64,000 nt of DNA, taken from NCBI GenBank assembly GCA_029945375.1, contig CM057061.1, forward strand, positions 2,604,001 to 2,668,000, written 5' to 3'. How positions within the stretch are numbered: the first letter of the stretch is position 1; each line of letters begins with the position of its first letter. The DNA is from Agaricus subrufescens (taxonomy: Eukaryota; Basidiomycota; Agaricomycetes; Agaricales; Agaricaceae). Positions 58,254 to 64,000 of this stretch are shown in pieces. The position numbers and the translations under genes are program-made. Under the pieces are notes generated by a model. That model ran no database searches and was not told the DNA's origin. It saw nothing but the letters and a program-made list of their open reading frames with translations.

Positions 58254-58413
58254 ATCGGTGATGGCCGAAAGACGTTTGGTGCCAGCCCCTCACTGCGTGA
58301 GCAAACCCATACTTTGTTCGTGTTTGGTCGAGTCCGCTATAGGACGTACGCACGTGAGTCGGCTGGGAAGGAGCCTGATAAGACAGGTGCCTTATTGTGA
58401 CACTGGCCCAGTG
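58254..58413 (-). repeat. Right terminal inverted repeat region of the transposon
   Basis: Outer repeat 58378-58413, inner blocks 58363-58377 and about 58254-58286, all inverted copies of the left-end blocks. It lacks the 75-bp block found at the left end. Confidence 0.9.
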
Positions 58414-59164
58414 CTTAGCATAGATGATTGTTCGCATTCATTTCTGGAGATATTGACCCTAACTCATTCTAAGTTATTCGTGTGTATTGGAGTCAAGCCA
58501 CGTAAGTCTTGATGATTAATAAGTGACACGACACGATTGATCTATCAATCACTCCGTACAAGTATCTGAAACGCAAACAAGACAATTGCACAGCGTCTGA
58601 GGGGTCTCAATTCTCTGACTGAATTTCGGGATATGTTTGGCTGGGGTACCCGATTTTGGACACGCTGGTTTTCCTTGCCCTTTCTGTCAAGAAACCCAAC
58701 TCTTAGTCGGAGTTCTAGTGCGTGAGCCATGCCAATTTACCAGGCTATAAGCGGAAAGTGGGGTGGTTCCCATTCAATCAGCTGTCACGGCTATGCTGCA
58801 CTCTGGAGCCTGTTGCAGTGTCCGTCCCAGAATAGAACAGTGGAGCCGTACACTCCTGGTTCGGAGTGTTTGCATTCATTCCTGGCGCTGATCGCAGTCG
58901 GGTCCGAGCGGAAAGGGTTGAGCGCACGGCGTGAAAGCAGAGGTCGTTGGGAGGATGTGCTGAATGCGATGGCAGCAGACGATATTCGAGGTATTCCTGC
59001 TGTGGGAAAGGATTCTAATCCAATAACAGGAGTGGTGGCGCGAAGAAGAAGATCATGATCGTGCTGCGGAAACGAGGGTTATTTCGAGCATCAGTTCATC
59101 AATTACATCATTAAAATGAGTCCCCCAAATCGACCCTGCATCCCCCTCCTCCTTCCTGACCAAC
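58414..59164. other. Intergenic, no supported gene
   Basis: Begins with the second CTTA copy. A 109-residue plus frame at 58729-59058 has no recognisable domain. Confidence 0.45.
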
Positions 59165-61028
59165 ATGGTCAACTCGCGCTACTCGTACTCCCTCCTCCCG
59201 ACGCATAAAGATGGTCTAGAAATGCCTGTAACGATGCCCAGTTACTTCAGAGTCCTTTCTTCGCGCAGAATCGCTCGTTTTGCCGCCTTCGTTCTCCTTA
59301 CCTTTACTTCGTTCACGTTTGTCTTTCCGCATACTCCCACCTTCCGGGCCCAGCGTACTGCACAAGAGCCGCAACAAACCCCCGGATATCCGGCGTACCC
59401 TATTCCCCGCGACGTGCCCCCTCAGGCCTCTGAGGGTGCTGGCACACTACCACCCCTCTACCAGGAATATGCTGCCTACGAGGATGCTCTACCACAACAC
59501 GATGATTCTTTACCCTTCCCAGAAGGACTAGACGGCAAATTTCTGTTTTTTGCCAACCATCCGTGGGGCACAGGTTGGGGCAATGTCATGCAATCGATGC
59601 TCTTGGAAGCCCATTTGGCCCTTGCCTCCGGCCGGACGTGAGTCATGCTTCCCGTGCCTTCGTACTCAAGCTGAGATTACTGTCAGATTTGTGTTTGACA
59701 ATTATACGTGGAACCGTGATGGAGATTACTCGGATTATAATGGGAAACTCATCCCATCACAAATTCCTCTCTCTACTCTCGTAGCCGGGCCCCTTATCGG
59801 ACTTCCGGACGTCGACTCACCTTCGGCGTTTTCATATCCCCGAGCGGTCTCACGACGCTACTACAATCATGCCTGTCCAGATCCCTACATCATTTCTGCT
59901 GAGGAAGTCAAACGCACCCTTCCTTCCGACGCGTCCGCACTCCAGACGATGAACGCATGGGTAGAGAAATTACAAAGCATTGAAGATCCCTGTGTTGAAA
60001 TTGAAATTGATACGGCCCAGATTTTTGATATTTGGTAACTTCTCCTGAATCATCCGTTTTATCCATTTTAATACCAATTTAGGATTTTTGGATCTACGTT
60101 ACTCCATGATATTGTACCGACGCTGTTGGAATCACCCATTGTCCAAGATTTTTCATGGTCACCCTTAATCCACTACGCCTTCCGCAAGAACGAGCACCAT
60201 TTTTCATCTCACCAGGAAAGGAGCCTGCAGAGTATCCTATATCCTTCCATTTTTGCTCGTAACAAAGTCCCTTCTTCACATGACGATAATTACGCGGACT
60301 TGAACGCGATTTCACTCCCACCAACACCCTCACCGGCACAAATCAAACCTTTACCCCTTCTAGCTCTACATCTCCGCCGAGGCGACTTCATTCAGCACTG
60401 TGAAGGTCTTGCCCATTGGCGTTCGACCTACACTGGCTTTAACACGCTTCCATCTCTCCCCGACCGTTTCTTCGTCGAAAATAGCACACTGTTGGAGAGC
60501 CTGAGCGAAGAAGAGATAAGGGACCGGTACAAAGAGAATTGTTTCCCAGATATCGACGCAGTGAGAAAGAGCGTTGTTAGAGCTGTGAACGAATGGAGGC
60601 GTGAGAGACTGGAAAATGAAGCGGAAAGGAGATGGTGGTTACCCAAAAGTTGGATATCCAAAGTCGAACAAGCAAGGGTGAAGAAGATGTTGAGGAAGGT
60701 TTACATTATGACGAACGGCGACCGCGAATTTTTACGGGAACTCAAGGAGGGGCTTTACGATGATGCCCATCGTTCTTCTACAACTTCCGACTCGACTAGC
60801 GTGGATCATGGCTATGATTATGATTTCGTGTGGGATTGGGAAGAAGTCTCAACAAGCCGTGACCTTGAATTGGGCTGGGAAACGAAATACGTTGCTCAGG
60901 CGATGGATATGTATGTTGGCCAGCGCGCGGAACTGTTCATTGGGAACGGTTTCTCGAGTTTGACTGCCAATGTGGTTTTGATGAGGCTCGCTGCTGGTGT
61001 TGAACCTTGGCGGACGAGATTTTGGTAA
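59165..61028 (+). CDS. O-fucosyltransferase-like type II membrane protein
   Basis: Three exons (59165-59637, 59687-60034, 60083-61028) give 588 residues. The start MVNSRYSYSLLPTHKDGLEM is followed by a basic stretch and a single transmembrane anchor at about residues 39-56 (FAAFVLLTFTSFTFVFPH), then a Pro-rich stem, a type II Golgi topology. The lumenal part has NHPWGTGWGNVMQSMLLEAH near its start (resembling the GDP-fucose-binding GGxGNxR region), FVFDNYTWNRDGDY, and ALHLRRGDFIQHC, the HxRRGDF motif of GDP-fucose O-fucosyltransferases. It ends with the conserved AELFIGNGFSSLTANVVLMR. Related proteins are conserved across Agaricomycetes; the acceptor is unknown, and true fucosyltransferase activity is inferred only from the fold motifs. 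Confidence 0.8.
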
Positions 61029-61649
61029 GAGAAGGTTTTTGCAACAATTTCCTCGTTTTCCTATCTATCATCTTTGGGGTTTTGAACTGTGCTTTTTGGG
61101 GATTTTTTTGTATAATTTTTGCTCGGAGATTTTCAAGGCGAATTTGATTACCTTGAATTCTTCCTTTTTCCTTCTCTTATAATCTTGGGCTTTGTGTTTC
61201 GGGATATTGCATCGACGATCTACACACTCGTTTAATCATTTATTATACCTTAGATTTCAATCTTCTCTCTCTCTCTCATACTTGGGCTTGTTGTGTCTTC
61301 TCGCTTTTGAACCATGCGCACATTCATTTTGATATCGTATCTTCCATCTAATGATAACTAGAACGGTTTGTGGTACGAGGACTACATATTTAAACTTGCA
61401 GATAGAATATCAGTTGTGTCGCGCTATGAAAAGATCCTACTTTACATACAGTGCTACGGCTTCGATCTTACATGCAAAATATACTCGTTCTGAATGTTGG
61501 GACTTGGTGCAAACGGCGACAGTCAATTTGTCCAAGGTCAAACCAAGCTTCCGGAGTTGCTTTGCTTCAGCTTCGACACCTCCACATCAGCACTGAGGGT
61601 CGAAGGCGGGAGACATTGATAGAAGTGCATAATCTTATTGACACCTGGG
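61029..61649. other. 3' flank with CT microsatellite, no gene
   Basis: T-rich 3' flank of the glycosyltransferase gene, with a (CT)n run near 61266-61279. The block at 61351-61402 (ACTAGAACGGTTTGTGGTA and on to CATATTTAAACTTGCAG) resembles 32896-32959. Confidence 0.5.
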
Positions 61650-62400
61650 CTTATTTATGCCTCAGGGTCCCTTACACCACGTAACCGCATCCTGCATCCC
61701 CTGAGACTCTAGATGAACAATTACTCTCTCTTTAGTCTTCTTTTCACCAATCCCATAACCGAAAAAAGCCCATAGCTAATATGGCATCCGCATCAGTCAT
61801 AATGCTCAGATGTAAAAATATGATGCGTATCTTTATCGCGGAAGGTTGATGGTAGCCTGTGACATCACCTTGCTCGCCGCTTCTTGCACAGTAAAAATCT
61901 GTGATTTCGCTTTCCGGGGTCGCCGCACTGACAAAATTCCATCCACCGCGTGAATTGAGACTACTACTAAGTAGAGAATTTGAATAAAGTTTGCTGAGAA
62001 TAAACGTGAGCGCGATGTAGCTAATGAAAAGTTAGTCCTTAGGTTTCCAAATAGACGATGTATGCCACTCACGATCCAGACGGCTTAGACAGGGAGAGTC
62101 AGCCAGTGAGTCCAGGTCGTGCCAAATCAAGGATTGCTGCGATAGTGGTAACAAGACATGTTTGCATTGTGACTGAAAAAAATAACGTTGTAAGCCACAA
62201 AACTCTCGACTAAACCATATACAACAGACTTCGAATGATGCGATTGATCGTCATATCTGTCTGTCGGAAACCGCTCCTGTGCGTGCGCTGGATATGGTGT
62301 GGTTTACTCAAAGTCTGTTGTAGATGAAGTACGCCTCACCCTAAAAATCAAATGAGTATAAGATCATATTACCCTGAACTGATTACTCACAGATACCGTA
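61650..62400 (-). pseudogene. Decayed 3' half of a DUF6534 membrane protein gene (copy B)
   Basis: Second copy of the segment at 29230-30010. On the minus strand the last exons of the DUF6534 gene are recognisable: FRQTDMTINRII-type sequence near 62235-62280 and KLYSNSLLS near 61970-62000. The intron donor that rescues the frame in copy A (GTGAGC) is lost here, leaving an in-frame stop. Similarity ends near 62400, and the exons for the first helices are missing. Confidence 0.7.
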
Positions 62401-62869
62401 CGAGTGTGCACAATGGATGACCGGGCATAAAGCAAACTTTTAGATAATTAACTTTTGACTAACCACTGGTTGCAAACTCCACAATATTTATTAGAGTGTG
62501 ACGCCATCCATAGGCGATAGAATAAACGTCCGGACAGGTACAATACCGAAATTTTGATCTAGGACACATCAGTATTCTACCATCCTACTGTAATGCACAG
62601 CGGCCTTGATGATGCTGCTGACTGCAATGATGTCGGGCAGTGTATGCTCGCACAACCTCTATTCCTATACATGCAAGAGGCAAATGATGAAGCTGACCTG
62701 CTCAGCCTAGTGTCATGGTGAATGACGAAAATTGTTTCAACGATTTATCATTGTATTATAAGTACGTTTCATCAGTTGTTCAAAATCCGCATGTTGCGAT
62801 AATCAGACAAAGTTAATGACGGCCGCGAGGCCATATAAATGGACTTTCAATCCCACGTGACGTACAGCC

Positions 62870-63110
62870 ATGAATTCTTGGTTTGTTTCCAGGATCGATG
62901 CCAATCACGTAGTTCCATCATAGAGTAAAAACAGTAGACATAAACTGACGTATACTGGAGCGCGGATTGCTGCTACCTTCAGCTTAGACAACATGTTCCT
63001 GACTATGGGTTGTGCGAGCTCTTCGCTGTGCGACCATGTGTCCCAAGTTCAAAGCAGAGGTCACTTCCTCCTCCTATCTTAATAACCTCAGACAATCAAA
63101 TACTATATCA
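62870..63110 (+). repeat. Second duplicated block, copy B (matches 31530-31830)
   Basis: Same order of shared words as copy A. Together with 61650-62400 it shows that the whole DUF6534 neighbourhood was copied and then lost its middle. Confidence 0.55.
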
Positions 63111-64000
63111 TTCCAGCTATTCAACCTCTCATTTTATAATCCTACTATGTCATTGAACTGGGACTCGCATAAATAGTCGTTAAAACTTGTGATACACTCC
63201 GTTATATCCTGACATATCTTACGAACCTCCCCCAGCTCGACAAAAATGCTATCACGTCAAGCAAATGAGAATCAATTCCTATCACAAAGAAACAAAATTC
63301 ATATGACTACTCACCTCTCAAGCCTTATGCGGCCCGTAACATTCTCGAGATGGTGTTTTTCCCAAACGAGGAAGAGCTGTTCTCCCTTATGCGAGGCGCG
63401 GTCAACTCTTTGAATACATCGAATACAGGACCAGCTCACCACTTCGCGAGTCCGTAAAAACTTCAGCCTTTCTTTAGAGCTTTTCAAGGGGCCGTTCTCA
63501 ACATGTGTAGCCAATAGGTACGTATGACATTCTAAGAAAAAGGTTTGAAAGACAGGTTTATGCTCAGGCGTCTTTAGACTGAGAATGTTATTGAAACATA
63601 CTGTTAGAAATAGTTAAGCCTCTGTATTTACATGTGTAAAGAGGGTGAGTCAAACTAGAAACAAAAATTTATTCAACGTACTGATGACGGCCCAGACATT
63701 TCACACAAACACGCAACCGCATCGGCCAAGAAACCCAAAGACTATCCCGCTTTTCACAAATCTATAAATATAAGTCCGCGCTCCCTTTATACATACAAGC
63801 GACCAAGACGTACCATGCACGTGTTGTGAATGAGAAATCGTGTATATTGAGCCAAGTTAAATTCTTTAGGACAGGGTGGTGGCGGGACATTCAACTCATA
63901 CAGTCGAGCAAATGACTTGAAAACCAGTAGTCAACCTCAATGAAGTCGATACAATGAACAAATCTGTCTGGACTTACTTCCTCCCATATATACCTAGCCG
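63111..64000. other. Intergenic to window end, nothing recognised
   Basis: Only short frames (for example 63311-63514 on the minus strand) with no family resemblance. Confidence 0.45.

Larger units (their letters stand above)
52276..58413. mobile_element. 6.1-kb DNA transposon encoding DUF6589 and RecQ-like proteins
   Basis: The element is bounded by CACTGGGCC ends and flanked on both sides by CTTA, a 4-bp target-site duplication (52272-52275 and 58414-58417). The outer 36 bp of the two ends match as inverted repeats at 33 positions. The ends share two further inner blocks, CAGGCTCCTTCCCAG (52387-52401 and, inverted, 58363-58377) and GGCTGGCACCAAACGTC with CGGCCATCACCGA (about 52480-52512 and, inverted, 58254-58286). 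The left end contains an extra 75 bp (52312-52386) that is also present in the MITE at 42723. It carries two convergent genes and nothing else. Both reading frames are open across all introns, so it may be autonomous. Confidence 0.9.

Noticed and set aside
52276..58413. CACTA-type (CMC) transposon
   Set aside because: Ends begin CACTG, the target duplication is 4 bp rather than the 3 bp usual for CACTA elements, and no CACTA transposase is present.
52276..58413. Starship or Crypton-type element
   Set aside because: No tyrosine recombinase (DUF3435 or Crypton type) is encoded, and clear terminal inverted repeats are present.
1..64000. CRISPR array
   Set aside because: No regularly spaced direct repeats; the organism is clearly a eukaryote.

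Overview
The window is genomic DNA from a filamentous basidiomycete, most likely an Agaricomycete. The evidence is genes cut by many short (about 45-60 bp) GT-AG introns, a Kex2-processed small secreted protein, arrays of F-box and MFS genes, a DUF6534-type membrane protein, an alcohol-oxidase-type GMC gene, and DUF6589 and RecQ-like genes of the kind common in mushroom genomes. No tRNA, rRNA or CRISPR array was seen. Most genes below had to be joined across introns by hand. A junction is called resolved only where splice sites and reading frame agree.

Layout. 1-6 kb: an intact cytochrome P450 (+) and a bacterial-type PARG-like protein (-) using a GC-AG intron. 6-14 kb: a decayed NACHT ATPase remnant and two AIG1-type GTPase genes on opposite strands. 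14-21 kb: a Kex2-processed cysteine-rich secreted protein (+), a large VPS9-domain Rab-GEF (-) and an F-box protein (-). 21-25 kb: a 59-residue cysteine-rich secreted protein, a GCGGAC-rich probable non-autonomous element, a SAM methyltransferase (+) and an F-box-like gene (-). 26-46 kb: three MFS transporter paralogues plus a 3' MFS fragment, with a DUF6534 membrane gene, a second F-box-like gene, a coiled-coil hypothetical gene and a large membrane protein between them. Duplicated promoter fragments and other repeats show that this part was built by repeated duplication. 46-50 kb: an alcohol-oxidase-like GMC pseudogene. 50-52 kb: another F-box gene (+). 59-61 kb: an O-fucosyltransferase-like type II membrane protein. 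61.6-63.2 kb: a decayed second copy of the DUF6534 region.

The most striking object is a 6,138-bp DNA transposon at 52276-58413. It has terminal inverted repeats beginning CACTGGGCC and is flanked by a 4-bp duplication (CTTA). It carries exactly two convergent genes whose stop codons lie 5 bp apart: an 890-residue DUF6589 protein (candidate transposase) and an 819-residue RecQ-like helicase ending in a CCHC zinc knuckle. A 138-bp MITE at 42723-42860 shares the ends, has its own 4-bp duplication (TATC), and its first 111 bp are identical to the left end of the large element. Together they look like an autonomous/non-autonomous pair of a DUF6589-plus-RecQ transposon family.
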